Source of the DNA: CAVUWL01 sp963700105
GTDB lineage: Bacteria > Actinomycetota > Thermoleophilia > Solirubrobacterales > 70-9
Length of the DNA: 64,000 bases
Direction: 5' to 3'
Assembly (NCBI GenBank): GCA_963700105.1
Contig: CAVOWL010000002.1
Coordinates: 213,923-277,922 of the forward strand
Shown here: positions 8,439 through 17,425 of the stretch, piece after piece
Numbering within the stretch: position 1 is the first letter of the stretch
Layout: each line of letters starts with the position of its first letter
The notes under the pieces: generated by a model
Databases searched by the model: none
Told to the model about the DNA's origin: nothing
What the model saw: only the letters and a program-made list of their open reading frames with translations
Made by a program: the position numbers and the translations under genes

Positions 8439-9362
8439 TTAGTCCAAGAGGCCCGCGGCAGCCTGGCTCCGCGAGACCTCCCGCGTCACGTCGAGCATCG
8501 TCGCCACCGCGGCGGTTACCGCGGCGGCGCGGGGGGTTGCGGCAAGTACCTTGCGCACCGGGCTGTGCGGATGGAGGGGGCGGACGCTGATGTCGGGGCG
8601 AATGGTGGATAGCGCCAATTGGGGGATCAGCGCCACCCCGACTCCGGCGGCGACCAGTCCTTGGACGGTCTGGTAGTCGTCGCTCTCGAAGGAGACGCTG
8701 GGCTCAAATCCCGCCGCGTGGCAGGAACGGACCACGTGCCTGGCGCAAGGGCTGGACGCCTCGGTCTGAATCCACGACTCATCGCGCAGGTCCTCGAGCC
8801 GCAGCTGCTTGCGAGCCGCCAATCGGTGGTCGGGGCGAAGCGCAAGGTGCAACGGATCATCGAGCAGCTCAAAGCGTCGGATGCCACTACCCAGCCTCTC
8901 GCCGACTCCTTCGAACTCGTAGAGCAAAACGAAATCGAACTCGCCTGCACGCAGTCGGGGCGCAATCTCCTCGGGCTCCCCCTCGGCCAGGCTCACCTCT
9001 ACGCCGGGGTGGGAAGCGAGGAACCCGGCGATCGCCTTCGGCATCAGCGTAGCCCCCGCTGTTGGGAACGAAGCAGTCCGCAAGCGCCCGCCGCGGCCCG
9101 CGGCGATCGCGGCGATCTCCGCTTCAGCCGCCTCCATTTGCGCCATGATTCCGCCGACGTGGCCAGCTAGAGCAGCGCCGGCGGAGGTCGGGCGCACCGC
9201 ACCGCGGGTGCGCTCTATCAATGGCGCCCCGAGTTCTCCCTCCAGCGTTGAGATCGCCTGCGAGACCGCCGATTGGGAATAGGAAAGGGCGTCGGCGGCC
9301 TCCGAGAAGGAGCGACGCGCGACCACCTCGCGGAAGACATTGAGGCGGTTTGCGTTGAGCAT
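8439..9362 (-). CDS. LysR-family transcriptional regulator
   Basis: A 307-residue LysR-type regulator. The N-terminal winged helix (residues 1-60) carries the signature FREVVARRSFSEAADALSYSQSAVSQAISTLE, given here by its ends FREVVARRSF and SQSAVSQAIS. The rest is a two-lobed effector-binding domain beginning near LRTASFPTAGATLMPKAIAG. It is divergent from a universal stress protein gene with about 100 bp between starts, the usual layout for a LysR regulator and its target, so it may control that gene. TAGAAT lies 11 nt before its ATG on the minus strand. The effector is unknown. Confidence 0.93.
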   Translation of the reverse strand: MLNANRLNVFREVVARRSFSEAADALSYSQSAVSQAISTLEGELGAPLIERTRGAVRPTSAGAALAGHVGGIMAQMEAAEAEIAAIAAGRGGRLRTASFPTAGATLMPKAIAGFLASHPGVEVSLAEGEPEEIAPRLRAGEFDFVLLYEFEGVGERLGSGIRRFELLDDPLHLALRPDHRLAARKQLRLEDLRDESWIQTEASSPCARHVVRSCHAAGFEPSVSFESDDYQTVQGLVAAGVGVALIPQLALSTIRPDISVRPLHPHSPVRKVLAATPRAAAVTAAVATMLDVTREVSRSQAAAGLLD

Positions 9363-9463
9363 AAGTAATCCTGATTCTAACCATAGGTATTAACAGTTGT
9401 ACTGATGCTGGACTAGTGCCAAGATCGCGGTGAGTTTTCGAAACCACTTCCAAGGAGGCAGCC

Positions 9464-10141
9464 ATGGCTCTGAAAATCATCGTTTCTTACGACGACACCG
9501 ACAATGACCGCGACGCGCTGGCGCTCGGGCGCCTGCTCGCCTACTCCGGGGCAGAGCTCTCGCTTGCCTACGTCCGCCACTCCCTGGGTGGGGCGCTGGA
9601 GGAGAAGGAGGCGGAGGAAATGTTGGGACGCGGCGCCGCGTCCGTTGGCGCTCCGGACATGCCCCGCCACGTGGTGGTAAACCCCGGAACAAGCGTCGGC
9701 TTGGCCGAGCTCTCCGAGCGCGAGAACGCCGACGTTATCGTTTTTGGCTCCGAGTACCGCACGGCGCCCGGCACGGTAAAACCCGGGATCCCGGCTCACA
9801 AACTACTGCTGGGTGGACCAGCGGCGATCGCGGTCGCTCCCGTCGGGTTGCACCTGAACCCGTCGATCAGTGTCAACACGATCGGCGTCCTCGATGAAGG
9901 AGACCAAGCCGCACGGGATACCGCGAACAGCGTCTCCTCAGCGCTCGGCGCAAGCGTTGCCGAGCATGGCAGCGGCCCGGTCGACCTGCTTGTGATCGGC
10001 TCACGCCCCGAGTCCCCGCAGGGGAAGGTGACGCTCAGCGCCGCCAGCGACTACGTGGTCGAGACCGCGACCTGCCCGGTGCTGGTGACCCGGCGTGGGG
10101 TTGCGATCAACTTCGCTCCGGCCCAGGCTCCGGCTGCCTGA
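9464..10141 (+). CDS. universal stress protein (UspA family)
   Basis: A 225-residue cytoplasmic protein. The first Usp fold begins MALKIIVSYDDTDNDRDALA and includes ADVIVFGSEYRTAPGTVKPG near residues 90-110, corresponding to the ATP-binding segment of the family. A shorter second half (DLLVIGSRPESPQGKVTLSA) looks like a condensed second Usp domain, making this a tandem-type protein. AAGGAGG lies upstream of ATG 9464. It is divergent from the LysR gene. Its 3' end overlaps the convergent hypothetical gene by 35 bp. Confidence 0.9.
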   Translation: MALKIIVSYDDTDNDRDALALGRLLAYSGAELSLAYVRHSLGGALEEKEAEEMLGRGAASVGAPDMPRHVVVNPGTSVGLAELSERENADVIVFGSEYRTAPGTVKPGIPAHKLLLGGPAAIAVAPVGLHLNPSISVNTIGVLDEGDQAARDTANSVSSALGASVAEHGSGPVDLLVIGSRPESPQGKVTLSAASDYVVETATCPVLVTRRGVAINFAPAQAPAA

Positions 10142-10571
10142 GGACGAGAATGACGGCCGCGATCTTCGGGTCGCGGCCGTCCAATCTCGCCTGCGCCTCG
10201 CTCCATTGGATCGCCCGGCCACCGTGTCCGGCGACCACCTCGGCCACGACGGCCTCAGGAGATTCAGCCTCGACGAGGAATGCGTCGGGAAGGCTCGGCG
10301 GAGGCGCCTCGGCGAGCACACCGTGGGTGACGTTCTCTGAGACACGCTCGGCGTTTGACCATCCTTGACCGAAGGAGAGCTCCTGGGGCGCCATCTGCGG
10401 GCCCTCGAGGATCTTCAGGCTGCACTTGCGAGGCTCCCATTCCCGGTCGCCCATCGTGATCTTTCGATCCTCCAGCCACGGTTGGAGAACCTTTGCCGTC
10501 AGATCCTCCCGGTTGAGGTTGAAGACGCGGGCGTGATTGATGCCGGCACTGATCTCGATGTGAAACGCCAT
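10107..10571 (-). CDS. conserved hypothetical protein, 154 residues
   Basis: A soluble protein with a mixed alpha/beta composition. It starts MAFHIEISAGINHARVFNLN and ends in a Pro/Glu-rich tail after AAVILVLRQ. No signal peptide or membrane helix is present and I do not recognise a named domain. TAAGTT lies 7 nt upstream of the ATG (minus strand 10584-10579), supporting a leaderless start. The gene converges on usp, sharing its last 35 bp, and is divergent from the HAD phosphatase gene with only 35 bp between starts. Confidence 0.75.
   Translation of the reverse strand: MAFHIEISAGINHARVFNLNREDLTAKVLQPWLEDRKITMGDREWEPRKCSLKILEGPQMAPQELSFGQGWSNAERVSENVTHGVLAEAPPPSLPDAFLVEAESPEAVVAEVVAGHGGRAIQWSEAQARLDGRDPKIAAVILVLRQPEPGPERS
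10152..10181. terminator. hairpin after usp, inside the convergent coding sequence
   Basis: GACGGCCGCGA at 10152-10162 pairs perfectly with 10171-10181 around an 8-nt loop. It begins 10 nt after the usp stop and has no U-tract. It lies within the 3' coding part of the opposite-strand gene, so the sequence serves as both codons and a possible terminator. It could equally be a chance GC-rich repeat. Confidence 0.45.
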
Positions 10572-10606
10572 CCCCTCGAACTTAACCGTTTCGGGATGAT
10601 GCAGCG

Positions 10607-11260
10607 ATGGAGGGTGTCCCAGATGCCGTCGTCTTCGACAACGATGGGCTGCTACTTGACACCGAGTCGGTTTGGACGAGAGCTGAGCGGGACCTGTTCG
10701 AGCGCCGAAGAACCGCCTTCACTCCCGCCGACAAGCGGGAGCTGGTCGGCACCTCCGCCGAGGTGGCCGGGGCGATCCTCGAGCGCCGACTCGGTGAGCC
10801 CGCGCGCGCGGCGGAGCTGATCGAGGAGCTAAACGACCTGGTCGTAGCCGAGCTCGAGCTCGGCGTGGAGGCGATGGTTGGGGCGCGGGAGCTGCTGCGT
10901 TCGCTGAAGCTGCGCGGGACGCCGATCGGCCTCGTCTCCAATTCGCCGCCGCGTTTTGTGCGCCGGTCGCTGGAAATCGTCGGCTTCGCGGATAGCTTCG
11001 ACGCCGTGGTCAGCGCTCATGAAGTCGCCGCACCAAAGCCAGCTCCCGATCCCTATCTGGAGGCCTGCCATCGCTTGGGCGTCGAGCCGACGCCGGCGGT
11101 GATCGCACTGGAGGATTCTCCAACCGGGGTGGCGGCGGCGCTGGCCGCCGGGCTGACCGTGATCGGGGTTCCTTCGATCGAGGGGGTCAGCCTCGATCGC
11201 GCCCACGCTTTGGCGGAGTCGCTACTGGACGCGGTTGTGGCCAAAACGCTCTCCCTGTGA
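10607..11260 (+). CDS. HAD-superfamily phosphatase (phosphoglycolate / beta-phosphoglucomutase type)
   Basis: A 217-residue HAD hydrolase. Motif I is VVFDNDGLLLDTES with the nucleophile and acid/base aspartates (DxD) near residues 10-12. Motif II is LVSNSPP, motif III the Lys in APKPAPDPY, and motif IV ALEDSPTGVAAA. The helical cap between motif I and II (about 20-85) is of the C1 type. The enzyme dephosphorylates or isomerises a small phosphorylated metabolite; the substrate is not predictable. It stands alone, divergent from the gene to its left. Confidence 0.92.
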   Translation: MEGVPDAVVFDNDGLLLDTESVWTRAERDLFERRRTAFTPADKRELVGTSAEVAGAILERRLGEPARAAELIEELNDLVVAELELGVEAMVGARELLRSLKLRGTPIGLVSNSPPRFVRRSLEIVGFADSFDAVVSAHEVAAPKPAPDPYLEACHRLGVEPTPAVIALEDSPTGVAAALAAGLTVIGVPSIEGVSLDRAHALAESLLDAVVAKTLSL

Positions 11261-11295
11261 GGGAGACCGAGTAGCTATAACCCTAAGGCTTAGGC

Positions 11296-12174
11296 TTAGG
11301 TTCTGAGCAGGCGGCGGCGGCGCAAGACTCGCTCACAGATCGCCAGCGTTTCGCCCACCGTGACCATCGCCGCGGCGTCGGGTTCGTCGTTGATAGCCCT
11401 CTCGGCAAGCTCGTCGATCTGGCTTCCACGCTCGGCAAGGAGCCCGATGTCCCGCTCATGAGCGGGGTCATTAAGCGCTGTTGCCAGCTCGATGAGCAGC
11501 GCCTTTAGCCCGACCTGCAGCTGCAGCGCCGCCTCCACGGGGCGGCTCGCATCCAGATCGGCCCGGGCGCGGAGTAACAGCGTCTCACAGGCATCGATTT
11601 GCTCGCGAGCGCCCAGGATCGCAGCCGTTCGCTCCTGGGGGCGCAGGGAATCGGCCCGGCGTTTTCGGCTCGATGCCTCGCGCGCCCAGACGTCGATGTC
11701 TTGAGACGAGCTGAAGCGGCCGCTCGCGACCTGCTCCCCTCGCCCATAGCCAACTCGAACCGCGACCGCCCGCTCCGCTCGAAGCTGATTTAGGTGAGGG
11801 TCGGCACTCGCCGTTGCGTGGGCATGTAGGGCGCGGTTGATCAGATCGATCCCCTCGCCAACCAGGGCGTCTAGCGTCGCGTCGGTCGCTGAGGCCTGCG
11901 CAAGCCAGCGCCGCGCATCGAGATCGGAATCAAAGGGCTCAAAGGCCCGCACCGTGGTCGCCACCGTCAGCGGCAAGGGAGCGGGCGGCAGGGCGCCATC
12001 GGTCTCACGGGGGCGGGCGCGGCGTTTAGTTGGCGGTCGGGGTGCTCCGCGCGTCTCGATCACCAGAACACTTTGCCTTTCCTGTTCTGGGCCCTGTCGC
12101 GCTAGGTAGCGGCCATCGGCAATCGCCAGCGTGCCGGCGAACTCGAACTGAACGAAGCTGAAAATCTGGGCCAA
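11296..12174 (-). CDS. conserved hypothetical protein, 292 residues
   Basis: A soluble, largely helical protein. The first 45 residues look like a beta-rich module (MAQIFSFVQFEFAGTLAIAD), a basic Pro/Arg-rich linker follows, and the remaining 200 residues are Ala/Leu/Arg/Glu-rich helices. No known domain is recognised. The start is a TTG at 12174. It lies 17 bp downstream of the lytic transglycosylase gene on the same strand and is probably co-transcribed with it. Confidence 0.72.
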   Translation of the reverse strand: MAQIFSFVQFEFAGTLAIADGRYLARQGPEQERQSVLVIETRGAPRPPTKRRARPRETDGALPPAPLPLTVATTVRAFEPFDSDLDARRWLAQASATDATLDALVGEGIDLINRALHAHATASADPHLNQLRAERAVAVRVGYGRGEQVASGRFSSSQDIDVWAREASSRKRRADSLRPQERTAAILGAREQIDACETLLLRARADLDASRPVEAALQLQVGLKALLIELATALNDPAHERDIGLLAERGSQIDELAERAINDEPDAAAMVTVGETLAICERVLRRRRLLRT

Positions 12175-12191
12175 GGCCCTGACTCTCCCGG

Positions 12192-14924
12192 CTAATTGCG
12201 GCTGGTGGAACCGCCGGCGTGCTTACCGTGATCAGCACCCGCCCCTGGCTTGGTGCTCGGCAGCGAATGCTTCGAAGGCCGGCTGGGGACCTTTGGGTCT
12301 TGGATCTGTCCGAGCCGCTTGATCAGTCGGCTCCACTTTTCGGGCGATAGCTGACCGAGCTCTGGGTTAAGCGTGCTCGGACCGCCGATGCTGGAAAGGA
12401 AGTTCGCCATCTTGTGGCCCCAGACCGTTTCGACTCCCTCGGTGTATTCGGCGTGGCTGAGGGGGACACCGGCGCTGTTCGCGAAGCCCATCTCAATCGA
12501 TCCGCCGGGAACAAAGACGCCGATCTGCTGCCCAGCGGAGACCCGCTGCCCGGCTCGGACCGTGGCCCTGATTCCCTCATAGACGTAGATCACCTGACCA
12601 GCCCGCGATCCGTCGAGTAGTTGGTAGAGGACACCGCCTCCTTCCGGCCAACCCGGTGCCCCTGTTTGCAGGATCTGAGCGTCGCCGACCGCCTCAATTG
12701 GGCCGGTGCCGGTGAAGTCAACTCCCTGGTCGATGCGCCCTGTGGTCGCGTTTAGGAACGGGCTTACGTATTCGTTGCCAAACGATGGGTAGTAGGAAAT
12801 CTGGACATCACGGGTCTCAGCTGGCGCCGCGGTGTTGATCGGGCCGGGCAGGTTGTCGCGAGAGATGACCTGATCGGGGTGCATCGTCCCCTGCAGGCGA
12901 AGTACGGTTTTGATCATCGAGTTGGTCAGGCTTCCCCGGCCCTGGTGTCCAGCGACTGGGACGCCATCGATGGCGGAGATACCCACGGTGTCGGGGCTGG
13001 CGTGTTTGTTGGCCTGGGCAGCACTTAGCCCCCTGGCGCTGCAATCCAGCGAGGAGACCTTCAAGCGGTAGCCCTCTTTGACGACGTACTCCAGTAAGGC
13101 CAGCACGCGTCGATCGACTTGGCCGGTGGCGACCTGGTGCCGACCGCAGGGGTGAATCGAGAGGTGGCGGTCGGCGAGCACCCGCTTTTGCAGGGCCTGC
13201 TTGGGGAGCAGCAAGACGCCTCCCACCCCGAGGCTGCGAGAGAAGGGATTCTTGCCGTCGGCCCGGTAAATCGCGGTGGCTTCAAGCAGCTTCCAGCCGT
13301 CGAGAATCGGCTTGGGATTGATCTGGGGGGCACCGGGCCCAGACGGCCTGATTGCGAAGTTGATGTGAGGACTGGTGCCCGCGCTGGCGGGCCCCATCCG
13401 CGCGATAACGGTGCCGGCGACTACGCGTGCTCCAACCGTCAGGGGCAGATGGGAGCTGGGCAGGGGCCTGGCCGGCGGGGCGGCCGGCGGGCTGACCTGT
13501 TGGGCGGCGCGGTGGGGCTGGCGGTTGGGAAGGGCGAAGAGCCGCGGCCGCAGGTTCTGGGTGTTCAGCAGTGGTTGACTCTTGCCGTTGGGGGTGATGA
13601 CCCCGCCGCGCGATCGGACGATCTGGCCCAGTTCCGCGTAGGTGTAGCGATTGCCGTAGTCATCCTCTAAGACGATGAACTTGCCGAGTCGCCGCGAGTC
13701 CCCGACGGCCTTGATCACACCGTCGTTGACGGCGACGACCGGGGCACCCTGCTGGGAAAAGATGTTGATCCCGCGACGGGTCGGGGAGGAGCTGATCACG
13801 GCGGCGCTGGCGGCGGCGGATTTATGGGATCCAGGCGTCGCGTTTCGGAGCGCTTCGCGGGTCGAGATTTCGTTGGCGTAGCGGGAGGTGGCGGCGACCG
13901 GGAAGTGGGCACCCTCCGTCAGGCCCGTGAGTGAGCCGACCAGGTTTTCTGGCAGCTTTCCGTAGGCGCGGGCATAGGTGAGCACCTCCTGCGCGTACCA
14001 GCTCGCGTGGTTATAGGCGAGCACCGCGTTGTAGAGGTTGTGGCTGCCTCCGGCGGCGTGCAGGTAGTTGGCGGCCGAGCAGATCGCATCGACCGGGTTG
14101 TAGGGGTCTTTGCGACCATCGCCATTGGCGTCGACCCCCCAGGTCGCCCAGGTCGAGGGCAAAAACTGCATCCAGCCCTCTGCGCCGGCGCTGGAGACGT
14201 TCAGGTCGGTGCCAAAGTTCGTCTCAATTTTATTGATTGCAGCGAGCACCTCCCAGGGAATCCCGTACTGGGTGCCGCAGGCCTGATAGATCGGCAACAG
14301 GAAGGGCGGGATCTGAAAGGAATTGATGACGAAGTTGGGAACGCCGATCGGCGCAGGGCCAAAGGTCGCGATGGTTGTCGATGGATTGGCGGGCGTGGGG
14401 GAGCCGCCGCTGGTAAACAGCGAGCCGCCGTTGCTGGATTCAGGTTGTTCTTGTTCGCCGCCGGTGGCGCTTGGGAAACCGAGGCCGCCGTTGGAAACTT
14501 CGCCTTCGCCAGCTTCGCCCCGGGCGTGCTTGCGGTGGCGGGCACCCTTGTGGTGCTTGGTTTTGACGTGGTTGCCGTCGATCGCCGCGCCGACCTGAAC
14601 CGAGCCGCCGGCGCTCGCTTCAGAGGGAGGTTCGGCGCTGGGGGTGGTCGTCGTCGGAGTGGCGGGCGGAGTGGTCGGTTCGCTGGCCTTTTCTGCTGCT
14701 GGCTGGCTGGCGCACTTGGGTTCGGTGATTTCGATCAGAGCGCCGTCAGCACCGACTTCCTTGGAACAGGCTGGAGCTGCGGCAGGAGTCGGCGTCGTCG
14801 CTGGGGTGGTGAGCAGCGTCGCTTCGGAGCCACTTTGTGGATCGGCTCCGGCCATGCCGACGCCAAGCGCCGTCGCGGCGCAGAAGCTGGCCAGAGCAAT
14901 GGTCAGTGCGAGCTTGTATCTCAT
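12192..14924 (-). CDS. secreted lytic transglycosylase with LytM/M23-like modules
   Basis: A 910-residue exported cell-wall protein. A signal peptide (MRYKLALTIALASFCAATAL, cleavage probably after GMAGA) is followed by a low-complexity Thr/Pro/Ala region to about 190. A Slt-type lysozyme-like domain spans about 205-320, with VLAAINKIETNFGTD carrying the catalytic Glu and GAEGWMQFLPSTWATWG. Two M23/LytM-like beta modules follow (about 385-540 and 720-830). Neither shows the full HxxxD/HxH zinc set (for example HINFAIRPS), so they may be structural rather than catalytic. The transglycosylase part would cleave the glycan strand of peptidoglycan. The next gene may be in the same operon. Confidence 0.9.
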   Translation of the reverse strand: MRYKLALTIALASFCAATALGVGMAGADPQSGSEATLLTTPATTPTPAAAPACSKEVGADGALIEITEPKCASQPAAEKASEPTTPPATPTTTTPSAEPPSEASAGGSVQVGAAIDGNHVKTKHHKGARHRKHARGEAGEGEVSNGGLGFPSATGGEQEQPESSNGGSLFTSGGSPTPANPSTTIATFGPAPIGVPNFVINSFQIPPFLLPIYQACGTQYGIPWEVLAAINKIETNFGTDLNVSSAGAEGWMQFLPSTWATWGVDANGDGRKDPYNPVDAICSAANYLHAAGGSHNLYNAVLAYNHASWYAQEVLTYARAYGKLPENLVGSLTGLTEGAHFPVAATSRYANEISTREALRNATPGSHKSAAASAAVISSSPTRRGINIFSQQGAPVVAVNDGVIKAVGDSRRLGKFIVLEDDYGNRYTYAELGQIVRSRGGVITPNGKSQPLLNTQNLRPRLFALPNRQPHRAAQQVSPPAAPPARPLPSSHLPLTVGARVVAGTVIARMGPASAGTSPHINFAIRPSGPGAPQINPKPILDGWKLLEATAIYRADGKNPFSRSLGVGGVLLLPKQALQKRVLADRHLSIHPCGRHQVATGQVDRRVLALLEYVVKEGYRLKVSSLDCSARGLSAAQANKHASPDTVGISAIDGVPVAGHQGRGSLTNSMIKTVLRLQGTMHPDQVISRDNLPGPINTAAPAETRDVQISYYPSFGNEYVSPFLNATTGRIDQGVDFTGTGPIEAVGDAQILQTGAPGWPEGGGVLYQLLDGSRAGQVIYVYEGIRATVRAGQRVSAGQQIGVFVPGGSIEMGFANSAGVPLSHAEYTEGVETVWGHKMANFLSSIGGPSTLNPELGQLSPEKWSRLIKRLGQIQDPKVPSRPSKHSLPSTKPGAGADHGKHAGGSTSRN

Positions 14925-15137
14925 CCCAAGGCGCCTCGGTACCTGGTGTCACGGAGAGTGCATCCCCTGTCCGCTTCCTCCCCGCGCAACAGGCTCGCCC
15001 ACGCTACTTGCTGGGATCGGGGCATGCAATGGCTTTTGCCGCCCCCCAACAAGGCCTTAATCAACGTTCGTTCTATGGTCATAGAGCTGGGGCGCAGGAT
15101 CTCAGCCGCTCCGGATGCGCCCGTTAAGCTCAAGTCA

Positions 15138-15467
15138 ATGAGCGCCGAGGAGGACGATCAAGAGGGGCTAAGGGCTCGCAGCGAGCACGCGCTTGGGGAC
15201 CTCGCCCAGGCGCTCTTCGATAGTCAAATGCTCGAGAACGCACTGGCTGCGGCCTTTGGGGCGCGCGAGAAGGCACTCGAGGCCCAGCATGCGGCGATGA
15301 GCGCCCTCAACCTTCCCTCGGCTGGAGACCTAGAGCGTTTGGAGCGCCGGCTACGTTCTTTCTCCCATCGCCTCGAGGACGTGGAGGAGCAACTTGACGA
15401 GATCACGGTGGTTGTTTCAGAACTTCGTCGCCAGGTGGTCAAAGGCGCCAAAACTGGCCAACACTAA
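15138..15467 (+). CDS. small coiled-coil protein
   Basis: About 109 residues, acidic and strongly helical, beginning MSAEEDDQEGLRARSEHALG and ending with a heptad-like LERLERRLRSFSHRLEDVEE segment. A coiled-coil dimer is likely. I chose ATG 15138 because TAAGCT lies 7 nt upstream; ATG 15075 is a longer alternative. It converges with the nucleoside phosphorylase gene 9 bp away. Function is unknown. Confidence 0.6.
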   Translation: MSAEEDDQEGLRARSEHALGDLAQALFDSQMLENALAAAFGAREKALEAQHAAMSALNLPSAGDLERLERRLRSFSHRLEDVEEQLDEITVVVSELRRQVVKGAKTGQH

Positions 15468-15476
15468 CCTTCAACT

Positions 15477-16115
15477 TTAGGTTGATAGTGCAGCCGCGGC
15501 AGCGGCGCCAGCGCGCTTTGCCGCCTGCTCAAGTTCCGGATCGAGGATCTGCGCTCCATCGGTCCCCTCCTCGACGATTAGTACGGCCGCCGTGGCGATT
15601 CCCAACGAGCTGGATCGTGCGAAAACCGTTGCGGTCTGCAGGTCGGCTCCGCTTAGACCGCCAGGGAAAGGCGTCGAGCGCCGCGCCGGATCGTCGCGAC
15701 TGAGGATTTTCGCGAAGGCGCTGGAGCTGAGCTGGCCCCGCAGGTTGGCGGTAAGCGCGCGGTCGGGCCGGAACCCCCCGGCGCTAGAAGCTGCTTCCTC
15801 CACTACGAGCAGGTCACCCGGCTTGAGGCTGGGGACGAGCGCCGCGCAGGTTCCAACTCTGATTGCCCGTCGCACCCCCAGCTCGGCCAGCTCGGCCAGC
15901 ACGATCGCGGCGCTGGGACCGCCCATCCCGGTTGCCTGAATCGTCAGATCGCCTCCGCCAGGGGTCGCTCCCGTATATCCCCACAGGCCGCGTGCGTGGT
16001 TGCTCATCTTTGGCGCAAGCAGCAGCTCCTGTGCGAGGAGCAAGGCACGCCCGGGGTCCCCGACAAGTACCGCGTCGCCGGACACTGCAGATGTGGGGCG
16101 AAGTCGCTTGGGCAC
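15477..16115 (-). CDS. purine/uridine-type nucleoside phosphorylase
   Basis: A 212-residue member of the nucleoside phosphorylase-I fold. Visible signatures are the phosphate-binding VLVGDPGRALLLAQ near residues 16-30, GMGGPSAAIVLAEL near 63-76, and RVGTCAAL near 86-93. The C-terminal Glu/Asp region (VEEGTDGAQIL) is shorter than in DeoD. It probably cleaves a purine nucleoside with phosphate to base plus ribose-1-phosphate. That would feed the Hpt salvage enzyme encoded 2.4 kb away, though the specificity is inferred. It is divergent from the cyclase gene. Confidence 0.8.
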   Translation of the reverse strand: MPKRLRPTSAVSGDAVLVGDPGRALLLAQELLLAPKMSNHARGLWGYTGATPGGGDLTIQATGMGGPSAAIVLAELAELGVRRAIRVGTCAALVPSLKPGDLLVVEEAASSAGGFRPDRALTANLRGQLSSSAFAKILSRDDPARRSTPFPGGLSGADLQTATVFARSSSLGIATAAVLIVEEGTDGAQILDPELEQAAKRAGAAAAAALST

Positions 16116-16191
16116 GGCCGCTGCGCATCTTGGCAGTCGGCGGCTCCAGGATCCCGGTTAGGTCCCCCCGCCCGGTTAGCCTCGAGTTGCG

Positions 16192-17382
16192 ATGGCAGCC
16201 GATGAGCCAATTTCACTGAGTGAGGCTTCGCGTCGATCCGGCGTTCCTGCGAGCACTCTTAAACGGTGGGCTGAGGAAAAGGTGCTGCCGGTTAAAAGAG
16301 GACGCTGGACCGCAGCCGCGGCTGCGCAGGCGAGGGTCGTTGCCCGCATGCGGGAGCGGGGACACTCACTTGAAGACCTAAAGCGAGCGGGTCGGGAGGG
16401 ACGCCTGGCATTCGGCTTCGCCGAGGAGCTGTTCTTTGGACCCGAGGAGCAGGTCACGGTCGAGGAGGTTGCTGCGGAGACCGGGCTTGAGCCGGAGCTG
16501 ATCGAGCGAATCCTGGTAATTCTTGGTACCCCGCTGGGGAGCCAGCGGACGTTGAGCCCCAGCGATGTCGGCGCTTTGCGCCACTGCGCGCGCGTTCTCG
16601 CAGCCGGATTTCCCCTGGTTGCGTTTTTACAGCTCGTCCGCGTTTACGTACAGTCGCTGCGGCGGATCGCCGACGCCGAGGTTCGCCTCTTTCACCTCTA
16701 CGTGCACGAGCCGATGATCCGTGATGGAGTGCCCGAGCTCGAGATGGCCGAGGAAATGGGCCAGCTTGCCGGTGACATTCTGCCGCTCGCGGCTCCCCTA
16801 ACCGAGTACTTGCACTCTCGCTATCTGCGCTTCTTCCTCGAGCAAGACGTTGTCGGCCACATGGAGACCGGGCTCGGCGGGGTATCTGCCGATTTGGGTC
16901 AGGTCACGGTCACCTTCTGCTTTATCGACATCACTGGCTTTACCCGCTACACCGAGGAGGAGGGCGATCTGGAGGCCCTGGATTTGGTCGAGCGATTCGT
17001 CGACACGGTCGAGTCGACGTTGCCTCCGGAGGCAACGATCGTCAAGACGATCGGCGATGAGGTGATGGTTGTATCCCCTGAGTCGGTGTCGCTCACGGAG
17101 TGGGCAGTGCGATTCCTTTCGACCTTTTCCGAGCGGCCGCGGCCGCGGGTTGGCATCCACTGCGGCGAGGCCGTTTATCGGGACGGTGACTATTTCGGCG
17201 GGCAGGTCAACCTGGCTCACCGGGTCGTGAGTCGAGCCCAGGCGGGAGAGGTGCTCGTGACCGACCGGGTGGTGGAGGCAATCGATGAACGTGAGGGTCT
17301 TGAGCTCGAACCGATCGGCGAGGTGCGATTGAAGGGATTTCCCACGCCGACGCCACTGTTCACCGTCCGCGCGAAGGCCTAG
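16192..17382 (+). CDS. MerR-type HTH fused to a class III adenylate cyclase
   Basis: 396 residues in three parts. Residues 1-75 form a MerR-like helix-turn-helix (ISLSEASRRSGVPASTLKRW). About 80-225 is a helical region like the regulatory segment of mycobacterial cyclases. About 235-396 is a class III nucleotide cyclase domain. Both metal aspartates are present (FIDITGF and TIGDEVM), as are the base-specifying Lys (IVKTIGD) and Asp (GDYFGG) and the transition-state Asn/Arg pair (VNLAHR). The domain should therefore be active, most likely making cAMP. TAGCCT ends 9 nt before the ATG. It may bind DNA, or the HTH may only sense a ligand. Confidence 0.92.
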   Translation: MAADEPISLSEASRRSGVPASTLKRWAEEKVLPVKRGRWTAAAAAQARVVARMRERGHSLEDLKRAGREGRLAFGFAEELFFGPEEQVTVEEVAAETGLEPELIERILVILGTPLGSQRTLSPSDVGALRHCARVLAAGFPLVAFLQLVRVYVQSLRRIADAEVRLFHLYVHEPMIRDGVPELEMAEEMGQLAGDILPLAAPLTEYLHSRYLRFFLEQDVVGHMETGLGGVSADLGQVTVTFCFIDITGFTRYTEEEGDLEALDLVERFVDTVESTLPPEATIVKTIGDEVMVVSPESVSLTEWAVRFLSTFSERPRPRVGIHCGEAVYRDGDYFGGQVNLAHRVVSRAQAGEVLVTDRVVEAIDEREGLELEPIGEVRLKGFPTPTPLFTVRAKA

Positions 17383-17425
17383 GCAGTCGACCCCGCAGCC
17401 ACGATCACTACCTAGACTGAGCGTG

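Noticed and set aside
14007..15137. Long plus-strand frame running into the small coiled-coil gene
   Set aside because: It is antisense to the lytic transglycosylase gene and low complexity; only the last 109 codons look coding.
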